This document shows, one piece after another, positions 18,256 to 27,077 of a stretch of DNA of 64,000 nucleotides. The stretch covers positions 372,001 to 436,000 of the forward strand of contig NZ_SOAU01000001.1 in assembly GCF_004364865.1 (NCBI RefSeq), in the 5' to 3' direction. The first letter of the stretch is position 1, and every line of letters starts with the position of its first letter. The translations under genes were made by a program, and so were the position numbers. The DNA is from Ilumatobacter fluminis (lineage in GTDB: Bacteria > Actinomycetota > Acidimicrobiia > Acidimicrobiales > Ilumatobacteraceae). The notes beneath the pieces are model-generated. The model had not been told where the DNA came from. It did not search any database and was given only the letters and a program-made list of their open reading frames with translations.

Positions 18256-19743
18256 TCAACGACCCGGGAGCGCCGCGTAGCGGCTGCTTCCGTGCTCGGC
18301 CCACGCGATGGCGTTCGACGTGAGCATCGCGAAGATCAAGTCGAGTTCGTGACGATGACCGTTGGTCGAGCGTGCACGTTCGGTATGCATGATCGTGCCC
18401 TTCAGGTACTGGTTCAGCGACTCAGCGAAGTTCCGGACCCCGTAGAGAGCCCGGAACCGTTCGTGGTTCGGAGGCACGGCGCACAGCTGCTCGGCCAGTG
18501 CGATGCCGCCCATGGTCGCGTTCGGGTCGATCGTTGCACGGTGAACTTCGTGATGCGTCGTGCAGGTGAACTCGACATCGACTTCCCACCGGTAGGTGCC
18601 GTCGGACTCGAACCGGCGGACGGCGACGTGGTCGAGCGGCTGCTGGCGCTGGCGGCGGCCCCGCAGTGCTGACGCTTCGGTTCTGAACATCTGACCGGCG
18701 AGCACCTCAACCCGCTGCATGCAGGTCTCCCCGCTGCTCGTCGTGAACGCCAAGTCCCTCAAGCGAGTGCTGCTCTTGGGGACTTGTGTGCCTTCGTACT
18801 GTCGGTACGCGCGGCCGTCGTGGCCAGGGGCCTCGTTGATCGTGAGTAGCCCCAACTCCTCACGAAGCTGCTTGTGGTGCTTGCCACGCATTGCGCCGTC
18901 GTACACGAATGCCATGTCCTCGTTGGGGAGCCGGTTCCGCAGCCGGACCAGCGACTCGGTCACGACGCCCATCTCGTGTCCCTTCGGGCAGCGAGCCAGA
19001 TCGAGCACGATCGAACGATGTCGATCGTCGCCGCGTACCGACAAGATCGCGTGCGAGTAACCATGGGCTTTGCCTTGATAGTCGGCATCGGGTGTGGTTC
19101 GCCGGACGCCGACCTTGGAGCGGGTCAGCCGAATCTGCCGTTTCGACCCGGCCCGCTTGTTCTTCCGCTTCTTCTTGCGTTGGTTCATGTCGGGCGGCGT
19201 CTTTTCGTACATCTCGTAGAACCACGTACCGTCCGCGATCAACACCCGTTCGCGCGGCACGTCGAACCACCCATTCGTGCTGTCAGCGACCGTCCAATCG
19301 TGACCGTGGAGCAGACCGAGATCTCTGGCCTGGCCGAGCGCCGCAGCACGCAGGGCCGCTTTGAGGACGTCGTTGGCGGCCGCGACGCTGCCGAACTTGC
19401 GGACGAGGAACTTGTCGCGAAAGTCCCGGAAGTGCTGCGCCGTCAGTGGCTGCGACGGAGCGGGGATACCGGCGTTGCGAAGGATCCGAATGAACGACGT
19501 CCAGTGGGCGCGCAGCTCCGCTGTTGCCCGGTCGTCACCGCCGTACACGACGGTCGCGACACCCACGAACAAGAAACCAGCCGTTGACGTCGCCGCTGGC
19601 TTCGTCGTCGTGCCGATCGGTGGCAGCTGAGCCGCCAACAGGTGAAACACGGGATCGTTGACCACGATCTCGAGCCGCTCGATGTGGGCGAGGTTGTCGA
19701 AGTGGTAGCTGCGCATCGGGAGCGGGCGAATGGCGGTATTCAT
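18256..19743 (-). CDS. IS4-superfamily (YREK) transposase-like protein, module B
   Basis: A 495-residue protein starting at ATG 19741-19743, with GAAAGGA upstream. The proposed catalytic triad is D in VLIADGTWFYEMY, D in VYDGAMRGKHHK and E in YGVRNFAESLNQYLK, which matches the IS4 Y-x2-R-x3-E-x6-K signature exactly. A basic patch of Lys/Arg (RKKKRKNKR) lies near the middle. It shares order and motifs with the module A protein (DGT, YDGAxxGxHH, a CxxHH motif, ESLNxxxK). Terminal inverted repeats were not found. It is convergent with the small acidic gene (17-bp gap) and divergent from an HTH-like gene, the same layout as module A. Confidence 0.7.
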   Translation of the reverse strand: MNTAIRPLPMRSYHFDNLAHIERLEIVVNDPVFHLLAAQLPPIGTTTKPAATSTAGFLFVGVATVVYGGDDRATAELRAHWTSFIRILRNAGIPAPSQPLTAQHFRDFRDKFLVRKFGSVAAANDVLKAALRAAALGQARDLGLLHGHDWTVADSTNGWFDVPRERVLIADGTWFYEMYEKTPPDMNQRKKKRKNKRAGSKRQIRLTRSKVGVRRTTPDADYQGKAHGYSHAILSVRGDDRHRSIVLDLARCPKGHEMGVVTESLVRLRNRLPNEDMAFVYDGAMRGKHHKQLREELGLLTINEAPGHDGRAYRQYEGTQVPKSSTRLRDLAFTTSSGETCMQRVEVLAGQMFRTEASALRGRRQRQQPLDHVAVRRFESDGTYRWEVDVEFTCTTHHEVHRATIDPNATMGGIALAEQLCAVPPNHERFRALYGVRNFAESLNQYLKGTIMHTERARSTNGHRHELDLIFAMLTSNAIAWAEHGSSRYAALPGR

Positions 19744-19780
19744 CACGGGTCCTTTCGTCGGGGTGTGATGAGCAGCGACC

Positions 19781-19788
19781 GTCCGCAC
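19781..19788 (+). promoter_or_regulatory. GTCCGCAC half-site before module B transposase-like gene
   Basis: The same 8-mer as in the module A operator, 38 bp upstream of the leftward start at 19743. It would allow the module regulator to act on the transposase-like gene. Confidence 0.4.
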
Positions 19789-19923
19789 TTCCTCGCGTTG
19801 CGCAACCCCCGCCGCACACCCGCTACGTGCTCGATCGCGTTGCGCCGCCGCTCGGCCGGCTGCGAGTTGCTCCGACGACGGCCTCGTGCCGAATCAGGGG
19901 CGGGGGTGTTGCACGTCTCGGCC

Positions 19924-19942
19924 GCGTCCGCACGGTGGACGC
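19924..19942 (+). promoter_or_regulatory. Inverted repeat before module B HTH-like gene
   Basis: GCGTCC-N7-GGACGC overlaps a GTCCGCACG half-site and ends one base before ATG 19944. Module A has GTCCGCACG at nearly the same distance from its ATG, and both starts read CCATGACCA. Confidence 0.5.
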
Positions 19943-19943
19943 C

Positions 19944-20558
19944 ATGACCAGCCCGAACACCTACCGGCCCCACCCCGACTGCCGATGTCACCCGCTGATG
20001 ATCACGACCGACGACATCGACCGGGCGGTGCCCAGCCCAGTTGGCGGGCGGTTGCCCGAGCGCGGACCGCTCGCCGATCCCTGTGCGGTCGCCAACGCCG
20101 CCGCGGCTGCCCGATCGATCAGCGACATCTTCCGAACCCTCGGCATCACACGGGACCAACGCTCGACCCGTCGCTTGCGCGCGGTGTCCGCCACCTACGG
20201 CATCGCCCTGCCACATCGCGCCGGCAAACCCAAGCGACCCAGCCCACTCGACGACCGCGACAAGCTCGTCAACGCGGTCATCCATGCCAGCAACACACGC
20301 GACGCCGTCCAGCACCTCGGACTGTCATCGTGCGGGACGACGAACCGGCGGTTCGAGCAACGCTGCCACGACGAAGAGATCGAGCTGCCCTGGAAACAGA
20401 ACACCGGCACGGCCCGCCAGCTCAACGCCGCCTCCGCTCACCGCGTCGAGACCGCCCTACCCGCTACGACGTCCGACGCCCGGGTCCCCGAAGAACTCGG
20501 GATCGGCAAGGGCGGCAACGCCTACACGTGGATCAGGCGTCGCTGCCACCCAGCCTGA
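19944..20558 (+). CDS. Tandem HTH-like DNA-binding protein, module B
   Basis: A 204-residue protein. Two segments share one pattern: SISDIFRTLGITRDQRSTRRL...YGIALPH (about 52-85) and NTRDAVQHLGLSSCGTTNRRF...EEIELPW (about 112-150). This resembles the SxxxxLxxLGLxxxGxxxxxL...GIxLPH helix-turn-helix seen in endonuclease- and transposase-associated proteins (family knowledge). It is divergent from the module B transposase-like gene across a 200-bp region carrying GTCCGCAC boxes, so it is probably the module regulator or targeting protein. It is not obviously homologous to the module A HTH. Confidence 0.6.
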   Translation: MTSPNTYRPHPDCRCHPLMITTDDIDRAVPSPVGGRLPERGPLADPCAVANAAAAARSISDIFRTLGITRDQRSTRRLRAVSATYGIALPHRAGKPKRPSPLDDRDKLVNAVIHASNTRDAVQHLGLSSCGTTNRRFEQRCHDEEIELPWKQNTGTARQLNAASAHRVETALPATTSDARVPEELGIGKGGNAYTWIRRRCHPA

Positions 20559-20774
20559 CATCGGAACTGCGAGGCTGATACGCCGTGTAACGGAGTCGCT
20601 GTTCCTGGCGTTCCCAGACGACGAGAACCACGACAGCGAGAGCAACCCCCGCACCAGCGGTTCCCTAGCCCGAAGAGCGGGCCCGGTCGACCGGCCGTTG
20701 TCCCTACGAGGACTTCGTGCCTGTTCGCGTCGCGAAGCTCCAGGGAGTCGCAACGCCATCGTAGGATCGGGTCC

Positions 20775-22169
20775 ATGTTGCTGCGTCTAGAGGTCGACGG
20801 GTTCAAGAACCTCTCCGGGTTCGACGCGCAGTTCGGACCTTTCACGTGCATCGCTGGTGAGAACGGCGTCGGCAAGTCAAACGTGTTCGACGCCATCGAG
20901 TTCCTCTCGCTGATCTCCGACATGTCGCTGATGGAAGCCGCCGGTCGGGTTCGCTCGAGCCAGGAGGACGGCGTCGGCGAGCCGGAGCACCTCTTCACGA
21001 TCGGATCGGACGATCCCAGGATGCGACTCGCAGCCGAGATGATCGTGCCGCCGAGGGTGACCGACGACTTTGGCGTTCACGTCGAGCCGGCGATCACGCT
21101 CCTGCGCTATGAGGTCGAGCTGGGGCTCAAGCGATCGACCGGTACGAGCCGCGGCGGTCAGCTCGTGGTCGAGCGTGAAGAGCTTCGACACATCAACCGT
21201 GGCGACGCACACAAGCATCTCCGATTCAGGCACGACGTCAAGAAGTTCCGAAACGCCATCGTCGTCGGTGAGCGCCGCGGTGGCCCGTTCATCTCCACCG
21301 AGCCCGAGAACGATCGCATCACCGTGCACCAGGACGGAGGTAGCCGAGGCCGTCCGCGACGCCAGTTGCCGACACGAGCCGGCACAACCGTCGTCAGCAC
21401 GATCAACAGCGCTGACGATCCGACGGTGCTCGCCGTCCGCCGCGAGATCCAATCGTGGCGGCGCCTCGCCCTCGAACCGTCAGCTCTCCGCGCAGCTGAC
21501 CGATTCGTCGACCCTGACGTGATGGGCAGCGATGGCCGGCACCTGGCCGCCGCGCTCCACCGGATCGCGACGGCGCTCGGCGGAGGAGATCCCGAGGATG
21601 TCTACGCTCGCGTCGCCAACCGAGTCGCAGGTCTAGCAGGTGTCGATATCCGATCCCTCCGAGTCGACGTCGACGAGACCCGTCAGCTCTACAGCTTGAT
21701 CGTCTGCGACGCAGACGGGCGAGAGCTCCCGGCCCGCTCGCTCTCAGAGGGCACACTTCGCTATCTCGCGCTGTGCGTGTTACTCGAAGACCCACGTATG
21801 ACCGGACTGATCACGATGGAGGAGCCCGAAAACGGCATTCACCCGGCGAACCTGCAGCAGGTCGTCGACCTCGTCCGAGAGCTCGCTGTCGATGCCACTA
21901 TCGAGCCTGGTCCTGACAACCCGCTTCGCCAGGTGATCGTCAACACACATTCACCGGCCGTCGTCGCACTGATGGACGGAGGAGACCTGCTGTACGCACG
22001 GTTGGTTCCCGACGATCGAGCGGGTCGCCGACGTGAAGCGCTTCGCCTGCTTGGAATGCAGGACTCATGGCGAGCAGTCGAGGGCGTCCCGGTTGCTACG
22101 CGAGCGGATCTCCTGCCCTACCTCGCAACACCGCCCGGAGCCCAGATCTCCTTGTTCCCCGTCACATGA
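20775..22169 (+). CDS. SMC/OLD-like AAA (ABC-class) ATPase of a two-gene defence-like operon
   Basis: A 464-residue protein. Residues 5-36 are MxLExDGFKNLxGF... then Walker A GENGVGKSN (28-36). An ABC signature (LSEGTLRYLAL, near 325), Walker B with catalytic Glu (GLITMEEPENGIHP, near 341) and a switch His (VNTHSPAVV) follow, so the ATPase is complete. This is the AAA_15/AAA_21 layout of RecF/OLD-type ATPases without a long coiled coil. The stop overlaps the start of a TOPRIM-like gene (ATGA at 22166-22169). ATPase plus TOPRIM-type partners form anti-phage systems such as Gabija, PARIS and AbiL (established). The specific type here is not decided. Confidence 0.85.
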   Translation: MLLRLEVDGFKNLSGFDAQFGPFTCIAGENGVGKSNVFDAIEFLSLISDMSLMEAAGRVRSSQEDGVGEPEHLFTIGSDDPRMRLAAEMIVPPRVTDDFGVHVEPAITLLRYEVELGLKRSTGTSRGGQLVVEREELRHINRGDAHKHLRFRHDVKKFRNAIVVGERRGGPFISTEPENDRITVHQDGGSRGRPRRQLPTRAGTTVVSTINSADDPTVLAVRREIQSWRRLALEPSALRAADRFVDPDVMGSDGRHLAAALHRIATALGGGDPEDVYARVANRVAGLAGVDIRSLRVDVDETRQLYSLIVCDADGRELPARSLSEGTLRYLALCVLLEDPRMTGLITMEEPENGIHPANLQQVVDLVRELAVDATIEPGPDNPLRQVIVNTHSPAVVALMDGGDLLYARLVPDDRAGRRREALRLLGMQDSWRAVEGVPVATRADLLPYLATPPGAQISLFPVT

Positions 22170-22789
22170 TACGTCAGGGGGTGTTCCTGGCCGATGGCCC
22201 CTCCGATCTTCCACTCGCACGTCACCTCGAATGGCTGTGTGCCAACGCTGGCGTGCCGGTTGCGCTTACCTCGGTCGACCCGAGACACATGCAAGCGGGT
22301 CGAACGGTTGCCGAACGACTGGCGTTCCTCGTAGAGCAAGACAGTGTGGGCGACATCGTGTTCGTCCACCGCGACGCCGAGGGCGAGCCACCCGAGTCTC
22401 GGGTCGACGAGATCGAGTCTGGACGGATTGCGGCTGGTGTCAACTGCCCAGTAGTCCCTGTCGTTCCGCTGCGGATGACCGAAGCGTGGCTCCTCCTCGA
22501 CGAGGCAGCGATCCGACGAGCCGCCGGCAAGCCGAACGGACGCCGACCCTTGAACCTACCCACCGCAGCTGAAGCGGAGCGCATCGCTGACCCCAAAGCC
22601 GTGTTGCGGGATGTCCTCGTGGACGCCAGCGAGAACAGCGGCCGTCGCCGCGCTGCTGTTGTCCGCGACTTTGGGCGACTGCGCGCCCTGCTCATCGAAC
22701 GACTGGACGTAGACGGTCCGGTCTCCACGTTGAGCTCCTGGCAGCGGTTGCTGGCCGACACCGACGCCGCCGTTGCCCAGCTCGAATGA
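22166..22789 (+). CDS. TOPRIM-like (DUF4276-like) effector partner
   Basis: A 207-residue protein translationally coupled to the ATPase by a 4-bp ATGA overlap. The N-terminus VFLADGPSDLPLARHLEWL resembles the ExxxD opening of TOPRIM nucleases with Asp in place of Glu. DIVFVHRDAEGEPPESR (near 61) supplies a D-containing motif in place of DxD. VVPLRMTEAWLLLDE, RRAAGKPNG and IADPKAVLRDVL match a set of ATPase-associated DUF4276-like proteins as I remember them. It is probably the nuclease or effector arm of a defence operon, triggered through the ATPase. Confidence 0.7.
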   Translation: MIRQGVFLADGPSDLPLARHLEWLCANAGVPVALTSVDPRHMQAGRTVAERLAFLVEQDSVGDIVFVHRDAEGEPPESRVDEIESGRIAAGVNCPVVPVVPLRMTEAWLLLDEAAIRRAAGKPNGRRPLNLPTAAEAERIADPKAVLRDVLVDASENSGRRRAAVVRDFGRLRALLIERLDVDGPVSTLSSWQRLLADTDAAVAQLE

Positions 22790-23083
22790 GGCGACTGAGC
22801 GTTCTTGGCTCTCTTGTACCGAGCTGACTGCAGCGACATGTCCGACATTCCACGCAGGGAGTTGTGCCCCTGTGGCACGATGACAGCGTGGCGGGCTCCA
22901 CGAACTCACGCGTCGACGCGCGGTTTCCAACGTGGCCGGGGCCAGTGGGCGGCGGTACCCGCGTGCGAACTGAACCCCCTGCTCACGTCCCATGCGTCGA
23001 ACCGGCGCGAGGGGGAGGAGGCTCAGCTTCGGTCTCCGACAGACGGATCAGCTCTTCGACTCTGACCCCAACCTTTGGAAACG

Positions 23084-23314
23084 ATGAACACGACTGAACT
23101 CAACGAGGTGCGCAACACGCTGTGGAAAGCAGCGGACGAGATGCGCGCCAACTCGACCCTCGGCCCGGCCGAGTATCGCAGCCCGGTTCTCGGGCTGATC
23201 TTTCTCGCATACGCGGAGCACCGCTTCGAACAGGTCCGACCGGAGGTGGAGGCGAATGCCTCGGCTCGCCGCCCGGTCACCCCTGACAGTTACAAGGCGC
23301 GCTCGGTGCTCTAG
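23084..23314 (+). pseudogene. hsdM: Type I restriction-modification HsdM, N-terminal remnant
   Basis: Only 76 codons remain of a protein normally ~500 residues long. The sequence LWKAADEMRANSTLGPAEYRSPVLGLIFLAYAEHRFEQV is the HsdM N-terminal helical domain that contacts HsdS. The S-adenosylmethionine-binding and NPPF catalytic parts are absent. The frame ends at a TAG (23312-23314) inside a CTAG where a broken lipoprotein gene on the other strand also ends. No hsdS or hsdR is in the window, so the system is dead here. Confidence 0.75.
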
Positions 23315-23475
23315 GTCGGCGTGACCTGCCACTCGCCCGGCAGCGCGCATGCGTCCGCTGCTGCCTCGTCGTCGTTCGAGCATGACGACGTCAGCACTGC
23401 CAGGACGGCCGCGGCGAGCAGAGCGAAGCGTGCGCACCTCCGGGTCTGGCAAATGTCAGTGGTTGCGTCCGGCAT
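23311..23475 (-). pseudogene. Truncated lipoprotein gene
   Basis: A 54-residue frame with a signal peptide and lipobox (FALLAAAVLAVLTSSC), then a short acidic stretch and the motif ACALPGEWQVTPT. That ending resembles the start of a META-like domain (compare GACAPAGTWTYQ in the 23518-25857 protein), so the gene looks cut just as its domain begins. Its TAG shares the same CTAG with the stop of the hsdM remnant. Confidence 0.5.
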
Positions 23476-23517
23476 GACCTGCTCGTGACCGTACTCGCCC
23501 GTCACAGATTGTCTGTG

Positions 23518-25857
23518 TCAGCAGAACCCGGGGTTGGTGTACTCGACGCCGGTGATGATGTCGCCGGTGACGGATACGAAGCCTTGTCGGACGCCGCCTC
23601 CAAGGATCTGCTGCTCGCTGATGGGGTATCCGGCGGCCGCGAACTCGTCGATGGTGTTACCTGGGCCGACTCCTTGTGATGCGACTGTCGCCATTCCGGC
23701 GAGGTCCGGGAGTGGCCCGTCGTAGCCGAAGAGTCCGGCTCGGTCGATGCTGCCGGCGCCGACCATGTAGAGCCGGTCGCCGTCGGGTGGGAAGTCGCCT
23801 CGGAGGAAGCCGAACCGGATGTCGTTCCAGAACACGATGCGTTGGCCGAGGCCGCCGTAGCAGTCGGCGGTGTCGCCGTTGTCTGTCGGGGCGATGGTGT
23901 TCCAGCCGGTGTCGAACGTCGGTGGTCCGGCGACGGCGGTCACGGTGTCGATGATGAACTCGGCGCTGATGTCGGTGACCGGACCGAACCCGTACGCGGT
24001 GGACGATTCCAGGTCGAGAGGGCTGATCGGTCCGGCGGGTTGTAGCCACAGTGCGCGTTCGCCGAGCCGTACCAGCAGGTCAGTTTCGTTTGTTGTGATG
24101 TCTGCGGTGACGGTGCTTTCTGTCAGTTCAGGAGTCAAGCCGCCGACGATGCCCGAGAGGCCGCCGTTCGAGCATGCGGCCGTCTCCGCTGGTGAGGTGT
24201 CGAAGCCGGCGAGTTGTAACTGTCCGTCCTGGTAGGTCCATGTGCCCGCCGGTGCGCAGGCACCCAGTCGGGCGCTGCCGCCGGCGAGGAGTTCGAGCCG
24301 CGACCCGGAGCGTGTCGTCCAGGCGCCGACCAGCTCGTCGGCCTGCGGCACGTCGAGCGTGTCCGTGTCGATGTACACAGCGGCCCCGGCGCCCGAGTGG
24401 AGCTGCAACCGGTCTGATCCGACCGTGATCTGCCGGTTGACCATCAACTGCTGCTCGGACGCGCACGCGATAAAGCCGAGATCCACAGCGACGTCGTACA
24501 CCTGCCCGAGCTCGGAGTCGTCGTTGCTCAACGGGTTGATCGTCACGTCGGCATCCCAGGCGTCGCAGCCGTCGTAGCCGGTCACCGTCGTAGCGTCCGG
24601 GAAGCTCAGCTCGAGCTCGTACTGGTAGTGGAACTCGTCATCGGTCGGGACACGCACCCAGGACCGTCCGACCAGCTCGGCGTTGGCCGTGCCGCCGACC
24701 GGTCCGGTAGTAGCGACGGGCTCGGTCGGCGGTGCGGTGCTTGACGGGGCGGTCGGGACGCTCGGCGTCGTGCCCGGCTCGACCGGTGTGGCCCCGGCGA
24801 ACCTCGGGTCGTCGGGGCGTGTCACGTCGTAGGTGGCTTGCCAGGTTGCCTCGTCGACGAACACTGCGTCACGGGCGAGCTCGAGTGCGGACTCGTCCGA
24901 CCCCATCACGGTTGCCCACGTGTCGGGAGCGACCTGCCAGACGATCAGGCCCACGCCGCCACCTGACGGGTCCTCCGCCCATCCAGTCGTGCCGTCGATG
25001 TCGACCTGGCGGAACGGTGTCGAACCGGCATGCAGCAGCAAGTCCGATAGCCGCCCGGTCGTGAGATAGCCGAAGGTTTCATCACCGTCGGTCCCGATGG
25101 TCAGGTCGACCCGCGGCGACATGATGGGGAACGTCGACGGTGGGACGATCGTCTGATATCCATCGGGCAAGTCGCCCAGTGAGAACGACACACCGCCGTC
25201 CGACCGGACAACGATGTCAGCCAGGGGGATGCCGCCGGCGGCGGAGATGAACGCTGCCGGGTCTTCGCCGACGACTGCGACATCGGTATCGCCCCTGTCG
25301 ACCAACGCAATCCTCACGGGATTGGAGCCGAGCACGTAGCGCGTGTACGTGACGCCATCGACGACGACCTCCTCGCCTCCGTCGTCGTACGGACTCTCGA
25401 GTGGGATCGCGTCGATGTCGGCGAAGACGGTGATCGTCACCGGATCGACGAGACGACCTTCGTCGTCGATCTGACCGACCAGCGCTCGGCCGGCGTCGGT
25501 GGTCTCGAACGACACGAACCCCGAGTAGGCCGCGACCGCCTCTGCGTTGCGCGGGTCGTCGGCGGGCAGCGCCGGGAACACCTCCGGGAGGAGGTCTACA
25601 GACGCCGAGGGGCTCGTCGGCGACGGTGTGGACGGGTCGCTCGCGGGCATGTCGTCGGCGGGCGAACGGACCAACATCGCAAGTCCCAGCACCGTGATCA
25701 CGACGACCGCAGCGGCGACACCGACGATCAGTGGCCACGACCGCTGGACCGCAGTTGCACCGCCGTGAGCCGGTGGCGGATCGGATCGTCGGTCGATCTG
25801 CGTCGTGGCGGCACGCCCGGCAAAGGCGTCACGCAGGCGCTGTTCGAGGTCGTTCAC
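23518..25857 (-). CDS. Large membrane protein paired with SigE-type sigma factor; META-like domains
   Basis: A 779-residue protein starting at GTG 25855-25857, with GAAAGGA upstream. The GTG overlaps the sigma-factor stop (GTGA), so translation is coupled. The ~45-residue cytoplasmic N-terminus (VNDLEQRLRDAFAGRA) and one transmembrane helix (about 42-65) are the usual layout of a membrane anti-sigma factor. The outer part has a long first domain, a Thr/Pro linker, then two META/HslJ-like segments (VGRSWVRVP...GYDGCDAW; VGAWTTRSG...GACAPAGTWTYQ), and ends GVEYTNPGFC. It probably senses an envelope signal and holds the sigma factor inactive; no zinc-binding anti-sigma motif is visible. Confidence 0.7.
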   Translation of the reverse strand: MNDLEQRLRDAFAGRAATTQIDRRSDPPPAHGGATAVQRSWPLIVGVAAAVVVITVLGLAMLVRSPADDMPASDPSTPSPTSPSASVDLLPEVFPALPADDPRNAEAVAAYSGFVSFETTDAGRALVGQIDDEGRLVDPVTITVFADIDAIPLESPYDDGGEEVVVDGVTYTRYVLGSNPVRIALVDRGDTDVAVVGEDPAAFISAAGGIPLADIVVRSDGGVSFSLGDLPDGYQTIVPPSTFPIMSPRVDLTIGTDGDETFGYLTTGRLSDLLLHAGSTPFRQVDIDGTTGWAEDPSGGGVGLIVWQVAPDTWATVMGSDESALELARDAVFVDEATWQATYDVTRPDDPRFAGATPVEPGTTPSVPTAPSSTAPPTEPVATTGPVGGTANAELVGRSWVRVPTDDEFHYQYELELSFPDATTVTGYDGCDAWDADVTINPLSNDDSELGQVYDVAVDLGFIACASEQQLMVNRQITVGSDRLQLHSGAGAAVYIDTDTLDVPQADELVGAWTTRSGSRLELLAGGSARLGACAPAGTWTYQDGQLQLAGFDTSPAETAACSNGGLSGIVGGLTPELTESTVTADITTNETDLLVRLGERALWLQPAGPISPLDLESSTAYGFGPVTDISAEFIIDTVTAVAGPPTFDTGWNTIAPTDNGDTADCYGGLGQRIVFWNDIRFGFLRGDFPPDGDRLYMVGAGSIDRAGLFGYDGPLPDLAGMATVASQGVGPGNTIDEFAAAGYPISEQQILGGGVRQGFVSVTGDIITGVEYTNPGFC

Positions 25858-26327
25858 GACAGGTCCTTTCTGAGGCTGTCCAAGCCCCTGGACGCCAGCG
25901 ACTTGACCGTGCCGGGACGGCACCCGACCAGTTCGGCGATCTCGGCCTCTGGAAGATCGAGCCAGTACCGAGCCACCAGAACCGTCCGCTGCCGGAATGG
26001 GAGTCGATCGACCAGGTCGAGCAACTCGACATCGATCGCCGGATCGTCGGCACCTGTGCGTGGCACGCTTGCCGCTCGCTGCTCACGAGCGACGCGTCGC
26101 CGATTGGAACGGTGCCAGTTCCGACACAGGTTCACCGCAACGACCCGGAGATAGGCGCCGGGATTGACGATCGACTCCCATCGGTCACGCACCTTCAGGA
26201 ACGCCTCGTGCGCGATGTCATCGGCGGCAGCGTTCGAACCGGTCAACAGATGCGCGAGCCGAACGGTCGTCGCCAACTCGCGGTGGTACAGCCCCTCGAA
26301 ATCGTCGCTCACGAACCCGTCCGCCAT
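25854..26327 (-). CDS. SigE-family ECF RNA polymerase sigma factor
   Basis: A 157-residue protein. Region 2 (about 8-75) has LYHRELATTVRLAHLLTG, then AHEAFLKVRDRW and YLRVVAVNLCRNWHR, for -10 recognition. Region 4 (about 100-150) has LPFRQRTVLVARYWLDLPEAEIAELVG and GTVKSLASRGLDSLRKDL for -35 recognition. Length and motifs fit the SigE family of actinobacteria. It overlaps the downstream membrane-protein gene by 4 bp, a classic sigma/anti-sigma arrangement. One copy of the dispersed 36-bp sequence lies about 95-135 bp upstream. Confidence 0.88.
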   Translation of the reverse strand: MADGFVSDDFEGLYHRELATTVRLAHLLTGSNAAADDIAHEAFLKVRDRWESIVNPGAYLRVVAVNLCRNWHRSNRRRVAREQRAASVPRTGADDPAIDVELLDLVDRLPFRQRTVLVARYWLDLPEAEIAELVGCRPGTVKSLASRGLDSLRKDLS

Positions 26328-26423
26328 CTCGCATGACTGTCCCACACCACTACGACACCACCACAAGCACGATCGGTTCCACGAACATTCCAGACCGATC
26401 AGAACATCGCGAACCGCTCCGAT

Positions 26424-26462
26424 CGATACACGCTCGGAACCGGCACGACGAGCGATACGACC
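26424..26462 (-). repeat. Dispersed ~36-bp island sequence, copy 2
   Basis: Plus-strand core GGAACCGGCACGACGAGCG followed by ATACGAC. It lies upstream of the sigma factor at 26327. The flanks GCTCG...CGAGC can pair around the core. Confidence 0.6.
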
Positions 26463-26589
26463 GAGTCGGTCGCCGCCCACGTTGGGTGCTGGCGCTCCGA
26501 GGCGCGCTGGAGGCGTTCGGGTTTCCTGCTCGCCCGAGCTGGTGGCTGGGTGGCAGGGTCGTGGCCGTGACGATCTTCGGTTCCGCTGT

Positions 26590-27018
26590 TCAAGTGCCCG
26601 CCGGCGGCTCGGCGGCAGCTTCGCCTAGCACTTGGTGAACCGCCGTGACGGTCTCTGGAGCAGGATCCCCGGGAGGGCCCGGTTCGCCCCACACGACAAG
26701 TGCGGTATCGCCCTGATCTGTGATCGTGGGCTCACCGGGGTCTGAGCCGTCGACGAGGAACGGCGGCGCTTGCGGTGTCTCCGAGCATCGGTCGTCTGCC
26801 GGCTCGGTCGTCGTTGTCGCAGCCTTCCGCGGCGACGGCTCCACGTGAAGTTGAAGCTGTGGGGCGTCTTCACGGACTGTTTCGAACGGTGCTGCAGTGA
26901 ACGGCGTGGACGCAGCGACTGGAACCTCGGCTGGGGTGTTGCGTTCGGACGAGTCCACACCGCACGCAGTGAACGTGAGCGCACCGACGGCAGCCACCAT
27001 GGCACCCTTTCGGCGCAT
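26590..27018 (-). CDS. Small secreted lipoprotein
   Basis: 142 residues from ATG 27016-27018; an internal ATG at 26998-27000 with GAAAGGG just upstream is an equally good start. The signal peptide ends in a lipobox (VGALTFTAC), so the mature protein would be lipid-anchored outside the membrane. The mature part is Pro/Thr/Glu-rich with a short core (PFLVDGSDPGEPTITDQGDTALVVWGEPG) and no recognised domain. Transcription is leftward, away from the next unit, which ends at 27078. Confidence 0.55.
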   Translation of the reverse strand: MRRKGAMVAAVGALTFTACGVDSSERNTPAEVPVAASTPFTAAPFETVREDAPQLQLHVEPSPRKAATTTTEPADDRCSETPQAPPFLVDGSDPGEPTITDQGDTALVVWGEPGPPGDPAPETVTAVHQVLGEAAAEPPAGT

Positions 27019-27077
27019 GGCCGGCGGATTTCCAGCTCGGTGTTGAGCAAACCGCAGTGGGAGATGGTTGGAAATCG

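Noticed and set aside
22805..23065. Small rightward frame before the hsdM remnant
   Set aside because: No RBS, no domain, irregular composition. Likely decayed intergenic DNA.
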